A stretch of DNA of 64,000 nt, taken from positions 1 through 64,000 of the forward strand of contig NZ_CVTB01000111.1 of assembly GCF_001050015.1 (NCBI RefSeq), given 5' to 3'. Source of the DNA: Mycolicibacterium malmesburyense. Its GTDB lineage: Bacteria > Actinomycetota > Actinomycetes > Mycobacteriales > Mycobacteriaceae. The translations under genes and the position numbers were made by a program. Shown here one piece after another: positions 48,660 through 57,257 of the stretch. The number at the start of each line of letters is the position of its first letter. Position 1 is the first letter of the stretch. The notes below the pieces were generated by a model. That model made no database searches, was not told the origin of the DNA, and saw only the letters and a program-made list of their open reading frames with translations.

Positions 48660-50192
48660 ATGACCGAGCTGTCCGACGCACACGCCATGGCGATCGAACG
48701 CAGTTGCGCGGTTTCGGCTGTCGCGCTCAGCGCCGGTCGCCGCGAGGGCGTGCGCCTGGTGACGGGTGAACATCGTCAGTTCAGCCTGAGCTCGGCACTC
48801 GACTACATCCAGGTGCCCTATCCGCCGGTCAGTTCCGACTGGTCGCGCAGAGCGTTGACATGCGGTGTGGCCCTGCAGTGTTCGCCGTCGAAGGACCGCC
48901 TGGTGGTGTTCCGGCTCAATGAGTTGTCCGCCCGCGAGCTGCGTGCACTGACCCTCGTCGAGGCCGGCGTCGCCCTCGGCTGGGTCAGCGCCAACTGGCC
49001 CGGGCTGTTGACCGAGATGCACCGACTGCTACCGAATCTCGAGGCGCTGCCGGAGGACACGCCTGCCGAGGGGATGCTCGACCGAGCGATCACGCTGGCG
49101 CGCACCGATGATCCGCTCACAGTGGCCCCATTGCTCGGAAGGCTGCCGCTGGCGTACACCGTCCCGCAGGGCTTGACCGACAAGTTGCGGCGAACGTTCG
49201 GCCGGATGCCGTGGACCACGACGCAGAAGCGCCTGCCGCGCCCGTATTCGGTTCCGGTCGGCGGCGACGGCGGCGTGCGCAACCCGAACCTTCCGCCACC
49301 GAGCCGACCACAGGACAACGATCTCGACGTCACCCCCGAGCACCGGCCGGGCATCCCGTACCCGGAGTGGAACGCGTGGACCAAGAGCTTCATGCGCGAC
49401 CACGTCGCGGTCCTGGAACGTGCCCACCCCAGCCGCGATCGCCGGCCGGGCGCGGCGTCGGCGGATTTGCGGAAATGGTTCGAAGAACACACCCATCGCG
49501 CGATGAAGAACCGTCTCGAAGACGGTTCCGATCTGGACGTCGAACAGTACGTGAGCCACTACATCGACCTGACCACCGGCGAGGCGATCGAACCGCGCAT
49601 CTTCCGCGAACTCCTGCCCAGTAACCGCGACGTCACGACCGCGCTGCTGCTGGACGGCAGCTCGTCGCTCGGCGTGCACGGCGGCCGGATCTTCAAGCTG
49701 GAGCTGGCATGTGCGGACGCGCTGTCGCGCGCGATGACGCACGCGCGGGAGCGCCACGGCATCTTCGTGTTCACCGGCAACACCCGGCACCGCGTCGAGG
49801 TGAACTGTCTCAAGGACTTCGAGGACCGGCGATTCGTGCCGCCGAGCCGGCTCGGGCTGTCCACCGGTGGCTACACCCGGCTGGGTGCGCCGCTGCGGCA
49901 CCTGACGAGCCGACTGCTCGCCCAGCCGTCCGAACGTCGACTGCTCATCGTCATCGGGGACGGGCTGATCTCCGACGAAGGTTACGAAGGCCGCTACGCG
50001 TGGGCCGACGCCGCCCACGCCGTCGAAGAGGCCGCCGACGCGGGCGTGTCCATCTACTACGTCGGCGTCGGGCCCACCCGGGTCGACCCGCTTCCGGAAG
50101 TCTTCGGACCGCGCCGGTCGCAACGCATTCGACGCATCGAGGACCTCCCGCGGGTCCTGGCGCACGTCCACCGCGAACTCGTCGCCGCCTGA
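48660..50192 (+). CDS. VWA protein of the NorD/CbbO type
   Basis: The 510-residue protein ends in a von Willebrand A domain with a complete metal-ion-dependent adhesion site: D332-G-S334-S-S336 (LLLDGSSSLG), T406 (GGYTRLGAPLRH) and D434 (VIGDGLIS). The preceding YPEWNAWTKSF segment is typical of NorD. In known systems NorD/CbbO binds its target with this domain and brings a MoxR-type ATPase (NorQ/CbbQ) to it: NorQD inserts iron into nitric oxide reductase and CbbQO activates Rubisco. No NorB or Rubisco gene is present here. The ATPase follows 22 bases downstream. Confidence 0.9.
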   Translation: MTELSDAHAMAIERSCAVSAVALSAGRREGVRLVTGEHRQFSLSSALDYIQVPYPPVSSDWSRRALTCGVALQCSPSKDRLVVFRLNELSARELRALTLVEAGVALGWVSANWPGLLTEMHRLLPNLEALPEDTPAEGMLDRAITLARTDDPLTVAPLLGRLPLAYTVPQGLTDKLRRTFGRMPWTTTQKRLPRPYSVPVGGDGGVRNPNLPPPSRPQDNDLDVTPEHRPGIPYPEWNAWTKSFMRDHVAVLERAHPSRDRRPGAASADLRKWFEEHTHRAMKNRLEDGSDLDVEQYVSHYIDLTTGEAIEPRIFRELLPSNRDVTTALLLDGSSSLGVHGGRIFKLELACADALSRAMTHARERHGIFVFTGNTRHRVEVNCLKDFEDRRFVPPSRLGLSTGGYTRLGAPLRHLTSRLLAQPSERRLLIVIGDGLISDEGYEGRYAWADAAHAVEEAADAGVSIYYVGVGPTRVDPLPEVFGPRRSQRIRRIEDLPRVLAHVHRELVAA

Positions 50193-50214
50193 CCGCCCAC
50201 GACAGAGGAAGATC

Positions 50215-51018
50215 ATGACAACCGACACTTATTACGCGAACGGCAACGAAGTCCAGCTGTTCGAGCAGGCCTATCAACAGCGACTGCCGGTGATGCTCAC
50301 CGGCCCCACCGGATGCGGTAAGACCCGGTTGGTCGAACACATGGGTGCGCTGCTGCGCCGGCCTGTCGTCACGATCAGTTGTCACGACGACCTGACCAGC
50401 TCGGATCTTGTGGGGAGATTCATGGTCACCGGCGGCGACGTCGTGTGGACCGACGGCCCGTTGACGCGGGCCGTGAAGGCCGGCGCAATCTGCTATCTCG
50501 ACGAGGTGGTGGAAGCGCGGCATGACTCGTTGGCCATCCTGCATTCGCTGACCGATCACCGCCGCGCCCTGTATCTCGACCGGGCCGCGGAGGTGGTCCA
50601 GGCACCGGAGACTTTCATGCTGGTGTGCTCGTACAACCCTGCCTACCGCAGCTCGCTCAAGGAACTCAAACCGTCGTTCCGCCAGCGCTTCGTCACGCTC
50701 CCGATGACGTACCTGCCGCCGGATCGCGAGGCCGAGGTGATCGTGGCCGAAGCGGGCATCGCGCTGGCGACCGCCCGGCGGCTGGTCGCCTGCGCCACCG
50801 CGATCCGCACCGCCGACGAGGCGTTCCACTTCGAGCCGCCGTCGACGCGCGTCCTCGTCACCGCCGCGCAGTTGGTCGCCGCCGGCGCAACGGAATTGGA
50901 TGCCGCCGAGGCGTGCATCCTCGCGCCGCTGTCCAGCGACGGCGCTGTCACCGACGGCCTTCGCGAAGTGGCCGTGGCCAGCCTGGCCACCGCCGACACC
51001 CCGAACACCACCCGCTAG
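50215..51018 (+). CDS. MoxR-family AAA+ ATPase of the NorQ/CbbQ type
   Basis: The 267-residue protein has Walker A GPTGCGKTR at residues 30-38, Walker B AICYLDEV with D96/E97, the sensor LVCSYNPAYRSSLKELKPSFRQRF typical of CbbQ/NorQ (given here in parts: CSYNPAYRSS, LKPSFRQRF), and a C-terminal lid domain. It would form a hexameric ring with the VWA protein to remodel a target. GAGGAAG precedes the ATG. It is followed at once by a 42-residue membrane protein gene. Confidence 0.93.
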   Translation: MTTDTYYANGNEVQLFEQAYQQRLPVMLTGPTGCGKTRLVEHMGALLRRPVVTISCHDDLTSSDLVGRFMVTGGDVVWTDGPLTRAVKAGAICYLDEVVEARHDSLAILHSLTDHRRALYLDRAAEVVQAPETFMLVCSYNPAYRSSLKELKPSFRQRFVTLPMTYLPPDREAEVIVAEAGIALATARRLVACATAIRTADEAFHFEPPSTRVLVTAAQLVAAGATELDAAEACILAPLSSDGAVTDGLREVAVASLATADTPNTTR

Positions 51019-51032
51019 GAGGGACTCTCACC

Positions 51033-51161
51033 GTGGACCCGAAGGAGAAGCAGCGCAAGCGAGCGCTCATCATCCTGCAGATAGTCATCTACGGCTACCT
51101 GCTCGCCATGTTCCTCATCCAGCTCTACATGTCGTTCGAGCGTGGCTGGTGGTCGTTGTGA
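51033..51161 (+). CDS. 42-residue membrane microprotein
   Basis: The GTG at 51033 has AGGAGGG 10 bases upstream and encodes VDPKEKQRKRALIILQIVIY, then [22 protein letters not shown] in continuation (two adjacent pieces of one 42-residue chain). A charged start and one membrane helix (residues 11-34) make an N-in topology likely. Its stop overlaps the GTG of the six-helix paralogue 2, showing translational coupling. It is separate from the 35-residue protein but has a similar role by position. Confidence 0.76.
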   Translation: MDPKEKQRKRALIILQIVIYGYLLAMFLIQLYMSFERGWWSL

Positions 51162-51886
51162 ATGTTCCGATACTGAACCGCTTCTCGGCCAACAAGACCC
51201 GCGCGGAGGCCACCAAAAGCGTCAGTCTGGAAGACCACCACGAGGAATCCCGCCTCGCGCAACGCCGCGCCGACAAGTGGATGATCGCGGGCGCCGCGCT
51301 GATGGGCATGTGGGCGCCCGGCATCATCGGCTTCCCCATTTTCATGCGCGGCGTGTGGCTGCAGCGTCAGGCCGCGCGCGCGGGACTTTCGGTCCGGCCG
51401 ATGATCGTCACGCTGATCGGCTACCTGGTGTTGATCGACGGCATGCTCAACAGCCTGGGCTGGGCCCTGGATCTGGTGGCCAACCACACGCTGATCAACC
51501 GCGTGCTGATGATCGGCTGGGGCCACATGTTCGACGCCGCCTATTTCTGGCACTACAACGAACCCTGGGTCGGTGGATCCGCGGTGCCGGGCGAGAAGGC
51601 CTACGTCGCCGGCCTGATCCTGACCGTTTTCGCCATGCGGTGCGCCGCGGCGATCGGCTTCCTGCAGATGAAGCGGTGGGGCCATCAGTGGATGATCATC
51701 ACCTGCTGGATGGGTGTGGTGATCTGGTGCGCCTACGTGTTCAACATGACGATGTACGCCGACGCCCGCTACGCCGGCGTGCTGTTCCCGGTCATCGGCT
51801 GGTGGCTCTACGACATCTTCTACATCACCCCGTTCCTCGCGATCCCGTACCTGCACACGGTCAACCGCGAAATCTTCTCCGACTGA
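51158..51886 (+). CDS. Six-helix membrane protein, paralogue 2
   Basis: The 242-residue protein is homologous to the one at 47142 over its whole length; stretches such as [19 protein letters not shown] and [16 protein letters not shown] are nearly the same. Both keep [11 protein letters not shown]/GAMFDAxYFWHYNExW, and the C-terminal VNREIFSD. The GTG overlaps the 42-residue gene stop. The conserved His/Asp/Glu/Tyr cluster near helix 3 could hold a metal. With the VWA/MoxR pair, it is the most likely client of that machinery (inference). Confidence 0.82.
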   Translation: MNVPILNRFSANKTRAEATKSVSLEDHHEESRLAQRRADKWMIAGAALMGMWAPGIIGFPIFMRGVWLQRQAARAGLSVRPMIVTLIGYLVLIDGMLNSLGWALDLVANHTLINRVLMIGWGHMFDAAYFWHYNEPWVGGSAVPGEKAYVAGLILTVFAMRCAAAIGFLQMKRWGHQWMIITCWMGVVIWCAYVFNMTMYADARYAGVLFPVIGWWLYDIFYITPFLAIPYLHTVNREIFSD

Positions 51887-51899
51887 ACAGGAACACATC

Positions 51900-52340
51900 A
51901 TGACGACTTCACCGGCCTCGTCCACCGACGAGAAGGACCCCGCCGAGGATCTGCCCCCGGGCACCACGCCCTACTACGCGCGGATGCACAAGTACATCAA
52001 GCGCGCGGTGCTCGTCTGTCTGATCGCCCTGGTCATCGAGGGAGCCTTCACACTGCCGTTCATGGCGGTGTGGTACGGCTATCCGACCCTGAGCCTGACC
52101 GAGATCTGCAGCGGCCTGCTCAAGGTTCGATACTCCGACGACACGCTCGAGTGCAAGGTCCCGTACCCGGTGCTCGGGCCGCCGGAAGGCGCCGAGGGCA
52201 AGGACACCGCGCGCGACGAGTGGGGCATTCAACCGGTCCCCAAGTATGACCGGATCGGGTTCCGCGAACTGGTGCGCATTCACGAGGAGAGCGAAGCCCG
52301 CAAGGCAGCCCAAGAGCAGCAGGGGAATTCGACGCCGTGA
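51900..52340 (+). CDS. One-helix membrane protein with two cysteines
   Basis: The 146-residue protein has an acidic N-terminus, one membrane helix (about residues 34-58) and a C-terminal domain with C70 and C85, which could form a disulfide if outside the cell, followed by a charged, Glu-rich tail. I know no family for it. It lies 13 bases after the six-helix paralogue 2, and its ATG has GGA nearby. It overlaps the next P450 gene by four bases. It is probably a subunit of the same membrane complex. Confidence 0.75.
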   Translation: MTTSPASSTDEKDPAEDLPPGTTPYYARMHKYIKRAVLVCLIALVIEGAFTLPFMAVWYGYPTLSLTEICSGLLKVRYSDDTLECKVPYPVLGPPEGAEGKDTARDEWGIQPVPKYDRIGFRELVRIHEESEARKAAQEQQGNSTP

Positions 52341-53560
52341 CCCGAAAGCCGCCAGAGGAACACGCGGAGAACTGGGATCTTCGACACGAGGATTTCAACG
52401 ACACCGACTTCCTCTACGACGTCTACGACGCGATGCGGCGGAAGGCGCCGTTCGTCCACACCGACACCCCGTTTCTCACCACCATGCCGGACAGCGCATG
52501 GGTGGCGGTGCGCTACGCCGAGTGCTCCCGGATCCTGCAGGACTGGGAGCACTTCTCCAGCAATCCCACGCCGGATGCGACCGAGGCGTTCGGCGGGGAT
52601 CTGGTGATCACACTGGACCCGCCCCGGCAGCAGAAGTTCCGCAAGGTGCTCAACCCGTACTTCTCGCCGGCGCGGATGAAGGCCCTGCGGCCCCAGATCC
52701 GCGACGAAACCGACCGGCTGATCGACGATTTCATCACCACCGGTCGGGGCGACCTCGCCCAGGTCGCGTGGCGCCAGCCGGGCATCGTGTTCTTCAAGTA
52801 CCTGCTGGGCATGCCGGTCGAGGACGTCCCGTTGTGCATCGAGCTCACCGACACCGCCCTCAACGGCGCCACCGAGGACGAACGCGGACCCGCGTGGGGC
52901 GGGCTGTATCAGCACATCCACGACACCGTGAGCGCGCGCACCGACGCGCCGGCCCGCGACGACATGATCGATGTGCTCCTGGGCGCCGAGATCGACGGTC
53001 AGCGGCTGCCGTTCAACGACGTGGTCGCCAACGCGATGCTGCTGGTGCAGGCCGGCCTCGAGACGACGGCCAGCGCGATGTCGTGGTCCTTTCACTATCT
53101 CGCCACGCACCCAGACGAACGGGAGCGGCTGATCCGTGAACCCGACATCCTGCCGCGCGCGGTGGAGGAGTTCATTCGATTCGGCGGGTCGATTCACGGC
53201 ATACCGCGCACCGTCGCCCGAGAAGTCGACCTCGGCGGGCGGACCTTCCACCCCGGCCAGTCGGTGATCGTGAACTACGCCTCGGCCAACCGCGACGAGG
53301 AGATGTTCGCCGACGCGCACCGGTGCATCCTGGACCGCCGGGACAACCGGCATCTGGGTTTCGGCGCCGGTGTGCACCGGTGCCTGGGCTCGAACCTCGC
53401 CCGCCTGGAACTTCAAGTGGGGCTGGAACAGGTGCTGACCCGAATGCCGAAATTTGCACTGGACCCGGCGAAACCTCCAGTTTTCGTGGGCAATTCCATC
53501 ACCCGGGGGTTCCGTTCGCTCCCCGTCGTGTTCGACCCGGCCGGAATCTCGGCGGCATGA
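52337..53560 (+). CDS. Cytochrome P450 (operon P450 A)
   Basis: The 407-residue P450 has the I-helix AGLETTAS, ExxR motif (EEFIR) and heme loop [10 protein letters not shown] with C349. The motif ESRP-like [22 protein letters not shown] is typical of bacterial class I P450s, so a ferredoxin partner is needed, not encoded nearby. The GTG overlaps the previous gene, and the ATGA at its end couples it to the dehydrogenase-like gene. Family not assigned; the sequence resembles P450s that act on terpenoid or steroid substrates. Confidence 0.9.
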   Translation: MTRKPPEEHAENWDLRHEDFNDTDFLYDVYDAMRRKAPFVHTDTPFLTTMPDSAWVAVRYAECSRILQDWEHFSSNPTPDATEAFGGDLVITLDPPRQQKFRKVLNPYFSPARMKALRPQIRDETDRLIDDFITTGRGDLAQVAWRQPGIVFFKYLLGMPVEDVPLCIELTDTALNGATEDERGPAWGGLYQHIHDTVSARTDAPARDDMIDVLLGAEIDGQRLPFNDVVANAMLLVQAGLETTASAMSWSFHYLATHPDERERLIREPDILPRAVEEFIRFGGSIHGIPRTVAREVDLGGRTFHPGQSVIVNYASANRDEEMFADAHRCILDRRDNRHLGFGAGVHRCLGSNLARLELQVGLEQVLTRMPKFALDPAKPPVFVGNSITRGFRSLPVVFDPAGISAA

Positions 53561-54606
53561 CGTACCGCGTCGTCCAGTGGACCACCGGCAATGTCGGCAA
53601 GCGCTCGGTGCGGGCGGTCGCGCTCAATCCGGAACTCGAACTCATCGGCTGCTATGCGTGGTCGAAGGACAAGGTCGGCCGCGATGTGGGGGAGTTGTGC
53701 GGGATCGACCCCCTGGGCGTGACGGCGACCGACGACGTCGACGCCCTGCTGGCGTTGAGCCCGGATTGCGTCGTCTACAACCCGATGTTCGCCGACATGG
53801 ACGAGATGCTCCGGATACTGCGCGCGGGTGTCAACATCGTCTCCACATCCGAGTTCATCACCGGGCATTTCTTCGGCGAGGGCCGTGACCGCATCATCGA
53901 GGCCTGCCACCAAGGCGGGTCGACCATCTTCGGCAGCGGGATCAATCCCGGCTTCATCCAACTCTTCGCGGTCGTGTCCGCCGGCTTGTCCGAGACCGTG
54001 GAAAAGGTGTCGGTGGTGGAGGCCATCGACACCACCATCTACAACTCGCCCGCCACCGAAAAGCCCATGGGCTTCGGCTATCCCATCGACCATCCGGACC
54101 TGAAATCGATCACCGAGAAGGGTTCGGCCATCTTCCGCGACGGTGTCCTGCTCGTCGCCGACGCGCTCGGCGTGCGGCTCGACGAGGTCCGCTGCGACGT
54201 CGCGTACGCCCAAACCACCGCGGACCTCCACCTGCCCGGCGAGTGGGTGATCGAAAAGGGCTGCGTCGCCGGGGTGGACGTCGGTTGGAAGGGGATCGCC
54301 GGCGGCAAGGAGGTCATCGAGATCCGCGGCCGGTGGCGCAAAGGCCAGACGCTGGATCCGGACTGGGAACTGGACATGGGTTACACCGTCGAGGTCCGGG
54401 GCACGCCGACGATCAAGACCACGCTGAGTTTCCTGCCGCCCGAGGGATTTGTCGGCGAAACCATCGACGACTACATCATGCTGGGTCTGTCGATCGTCGC
54501 GATGCCCGCGATCACCGCCATCCCCGCCGTCGTGGCGGCGCCGCCGGGAATCGCCACGTACAACGATCTGCCGCTGCTACTTCCGCGAGGAGTCCTCAAT
54601 GTCTGA
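53557..54606 (+). CDS. DapB-like NAD(P)-dependent dehydrogenase, copy B
   Basis: The 349-residue protein has the Rossmann start [19 protein letters not shown] and the motif VTATDDVDALLALSPDCVVY shared with the copies at 44532 and 54599. The C-terminal domain matches the diaminopentanoate dehydrogenase group. In this family, reduction or oxidation of a C-N or C-O bond next to a carboxyl or acyl group is likely, but the substrate is unknown. ATGA overlap with P450 A; the next gene starts inside its end. Confidence 0.85.
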   Translation: MTYRVVQWTTGNVGKRSVRAVALNPELELIGCYAWSKDKVGRDVGELCGIDPLGVTATDDVDALLALSPDCVVYNPMFADMDEMLRILRAGVNIVSTSEFITGHFFGEGRDRIIEACHQGGSTIFGSGINPGFIQLFAVVSAGLSETVEKVSVVEAIDTTIYNSPATEKPMGFGYPIDHPDLKSITEKGSAIFRDGVLLVADALGVRLDEVRCDVAYAQTTADLHLPGEWVIEKGCVAGVDVGWKGIAGGKEVIEIRGRWRKGQTLDPDWELDMGYTVEVRGTPTIKTTLSFLPPEGFVGETIDDYIMLGLSIVAMPAITAIPAVVAAPPGIATYNDLPLLLPRGVLNV

Positions 54607-55666
54607 GCAGGCGTCCGACAAGACCTACCGAGTCATCCAATGGATGACCGGAGACGTCGGCCAGGTCGGCGTCCGGCATTTCGCCCAGTGCCCGGTGTTC
54701 GACCTCGCCGGTGTGCTGGTGCACAGCAAGGACAAGGTCGGAAAGGACGCCGGCGAGATCGCGGGCATAGGTCCGACCGGGGTGATCGCGACCGACGACG
54801 TGGAAGCGATCGTCGCCCTCGACGCCGACTGTGTGTTCTACACGCCAGTGATCATGGATATCGCCACCGTCTGCAGACTGCTGCGGTCGGGTAAGAACGT
54901 CGTCACGACCAGTGGCTTCTTCCATCCGACGGAGAAGTTCCGCGAAGGCGGGGACGAGATCCGGGCCGCCTGCGCCGACGGCGGCACCTCGTTTCACGCC
55001 GGCGGCATCCACCCCGGCTATGCGGGTGACATCCTGCCGCTCACCCTTGCGCGTGTGGCCAGCAGGATCGACAAGATCGAGGTGTGGGAGGTCGTCAACG
55101 TGCTGACCGACGCCCCGATGGATCACATCGACTGGATGGGCTTCGGCAAGGACAAGGACAAGTTCCTCTCGGAGCCAACGATTCTCGGGCTCGGCGTGCC
55201 CTTCTTCGCCCAGTCGATGCACATGGTCGCCGACGGACTCGGTGTGAGCATCGACGAGGTCACCGCCGAGGTCGAGGCCGCCGTCGCCACCGAGGACATA
55301 CCGCACGACGAAGGTGCGATACCGCGCGGAACCGTTGCCGCACAACATCACACGTGGACCGCCCGGGTGGGCGGCGAACCGCTGATCGTGTACCACGCGA
55401 TCTATGTGACCGGCGGACCCGACCAGCTCGACCCGCCGTGGGACTGGGGCCGGACGCGGTACCGCATCGTCATCGAGGGCGATGCGCCCACCGAACTCAC
55501 GATGCACGGCCTGGTGAAGCCCGACGGCACCATGGAACACCCCGGTTACACGTGGACCGCGATGGGCGCCGTCAACGCCATCCCCGCCGTGTGCGACGGC
55601 CCACCCGGCTGGTTGACCCACCTGGACCTCGGCCTGGTGCAACCACGCGGGCTGGTGCGCCGATGA
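54599..55666 (+). CDS. DapB-like NAD(P)-dependent dehydrogenase, copy C
   Basis: The 355-residue protein is a homologue of the copy just upstream (YRVIQWMTGDVGQVGVRHF, VIATDDVEAIVALDADCVFY) but with a different middle section. Two adjacent copies in one transcript suggest either a hetero-oligomer or two steps on related substrates. The ATG lies eight bases inside the end of copy B with GCGAGGAG upstream. Its stop overlaps the VOC gene (ATGA). Confidence 0.85.
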   Translation: MSEQASDKTYRVIQWMTGDVGQVGVRHFAQCPVFDLAGVLVHSKDKVGKDAGEIAGIGPTGVIATDDVEAIVALDADCVFYTPVIMDIATVCRLLRSGKNVVTTSGFFHPTEKFREGGDEIRAACADGGTSFHAGGIHPGYAGDILPLTLARVASRIDKIEVWEVVNVLTDAPMDHIDWMGFGKDKDKFLSEPTILGLGVPFFAQSMHMVADGLGVSIDEVTAEVEAAVATEDIPHDEGAIPRGTVAAQHHTWTARVGGEPLIVYHAIYVTGGPDQLDPPWDWGRTRYRIVIEGDAPTELTMHGLVKPDGTMEHPGYTWTAMGAVNAIPAVCDGPPGWLTHLDLGLVQPRGLVRR

Positions 55667-56088
55667 GCGCCGACCAGTGCACGCCGGGGTTACACCACGT
55701 CGTGTTCGCGGTGGCGCCCGACCGGCGGGAAACGATGGCCGCGATGTTCACCGACCTCGGCTTCACCTTCGACGAAGCCGAACTCACCGAACTCGGGGTG
55801 CGCGTCCATTTGGACTGGAACCGCGGAATCGAGCTGATCAGCCCGGTGCCCGGTTCGACGGCCTCGGTCGCGACCTACGTCAACGAGTTCCTCGACCGCC
55901 AAGGCGACGGCGTGTACACCGTCGTGCTGCGGGTGCCGGATGCCTCGGCGGCGGAATCCGTCACCGAGCGCTACGGCTCGACCACCCGCTTCCGCCAAGG
56001 GTTCTCGGGTGAGGGTTCCTACCTCGACGAGATCGACCTGTCGGCCCTCGGGCTTCCACTGACGTTCCTGGCCACCAACGTGTCATGA
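55663..56088 (+). CDS. VOC-fold (glyoxalase-like) protein
   Basis: The 141-residue product has two beta-alpha-beta-beta-beta repeats typical of the VOC superfamily, opening LHHVVFAVAPDRRETMAAMF. The usual metal histidine is in the first strand (H11/H12) and Glu in GIELISP. It could be an isomerase, lyase or dioxygenase-like enzyme. Overlapping start and stop codons place it within the P450 operon. Confidence 0.8.
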   Translation: MSADQCTPGLHHVVFAVAPDRRETMAAMFTDLGFTFDEAELTELGVRVHLDWNRGIELISPVPGSTASVATYVNEFLDRQGDGVYTVVLRVPDASAAESVTERYGSTTRFRQGFSGEGSYLDEIDLSALGLPLTFLATNVS

Positions 56089-57257
56089 CCGAGACGCTGG
56101 GGCTGCCGCACGTCCTCTACGAGGACCTGCCGATGGCGCGGGACCGCGGCGCGGGCTGGGCCAAACTGCGCGGGCTCGGGCCGCTGCTCTACGGCGACGG
56201 GTGGTACTACTTCACCCGCCGCGACGACGTGCTCGCCGCTCTGAGGGATCCGGAGACGTATTCGTCGCGGACCGACTACGACGACATGATCAGCCCGGTG
56301 CCGCTGGTGCCGCTCGGGTTCGATCCTCCCGAGCACACCCGTTATCGCCGCCTGCTGCACCCCTACTTCAGTCCGCAGACGCTCGGCGCGCTCCTGCCGT
56401 CCCTGCAGGAGCAGGTGATCGACATCATCGACGAGATCGCCCGCCGCCCCGAATGCGAGGTCATGGCCGACCTCGCGATCCCGTATCCGTCACAGGTGTT
56501 CCTGACGCTCTTCGGTCTGCCGCTCGAGGACCGCGGACGCCTGATCGCGTGGAAGGACGCGATCATCGCCGTCAGCCTGGCGACCGATCCCGACAGCGTC
56601 GACCTGACCCCGGCGGCCGAGCTCTTCGGCTATCTCACCGAAGCCGTTCGTGCACAGCGCGAAGCGCCGCAGGCGGGCATACTGTCCGACGTCCTGCACG
56701 GCGAGGATGCGCTCACCGACGCCGAAGCGACGGGGATGTCGCTGGTGTTCGTCCTCGCCGGCCTCGACACCGTCACCGCCTCGATCGGCGCCGCCATGCT
56801 GGAGCTGGCCCGTCGTCCGGATCTGCGCAGACAACTCCGGGAGAAGCCCGACCACGTCGGCGCGTTCGTCGAGGAGATGATCCGGCTGGAACCCGCGGCG
56901 CCGGTGCTCGGGCGCGTGACCACCCGGGAGGTGACGGTCGCGGGTGTGACCCTGCCCGCCGGATCGCAAGTGCGGCTCTGCGTCGGCGCCGTCAACCGCG
57001 ACGGAAGCGATCCACACTCCGGCGACGATCTGGTGATGGACGGCAAGCTGCACAAGCACTGGGGCTTCGGCGGTGGCCCCCACCGGTGCCTGGGCGCCCA
57101 CCTGGCGAGGATGGAGCTGCGGCTGGTCGTGAGCGAATGGCTCACGCGCATACCGGAGTTCGAGCTCGCACCCGGTTACGTCCCCGAAGTCACCTGGCCG
57201 TCGGCGACCTGTTCGCTGCGTGAGCTCCCGCTGCGACTGCCGGCGGGGGCGGCGTGA
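56085..57257 (+). CDS. Cytochrome P450 (operon P450 B)
   Basis: The 390-residue P450 has the heme loop FGGGPHRCLG with C335, ExxR (EEMIR) and an altered I-helix AGLDTVTAS, where the second Thr of the oxygen-activation pair is replaced by Val. Length is typical of class I bacterial P450s. Couples by ATGA to the VOC gene and by GTGA to P450 C. It carries no assigned family. Confidence 0.9.
   Translation: MTETLGLPHVLYEDLPMARDRGAGWAKLRGLGPLLYGDGWYYFTRRDDVLAALRDPETYSSRTDYDDMISPVPLVPLGFDPPEHTRYRRLLHPYFSPQTLGALLPSLQEQVIDIIDEIARRPECEVMADLAIPYPSQVFLTLFGLPLEDRGRLIAWKDAIIAVSLATDPDSVDLTPAAELFGYLTEAVRAQREAPQAGILSDVLHGEDALTDAEATGMSLVFVLAGLDTVTASIGAAMLELARRPDLRRQLREKPDHVGAFVEEMIRLEPAAPVLGRVTTREVTVAGVTLPAGSQVRLCVGAVNRDGSDPHSGDDLVMDGKLHKHWGFGGGPHRCLGAHLARMELRLVVSEWLTRIPEFELAPGYVPEVTWPSATCSLRELPLRLPAGAA

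Noticed and set aside
48660..51018. Assigning norD/norQ or cbbO/cbbQ symbols
   Set aside because: No nitric oxide reductase or Rubisco gene is present in the window, so the target is unknown.
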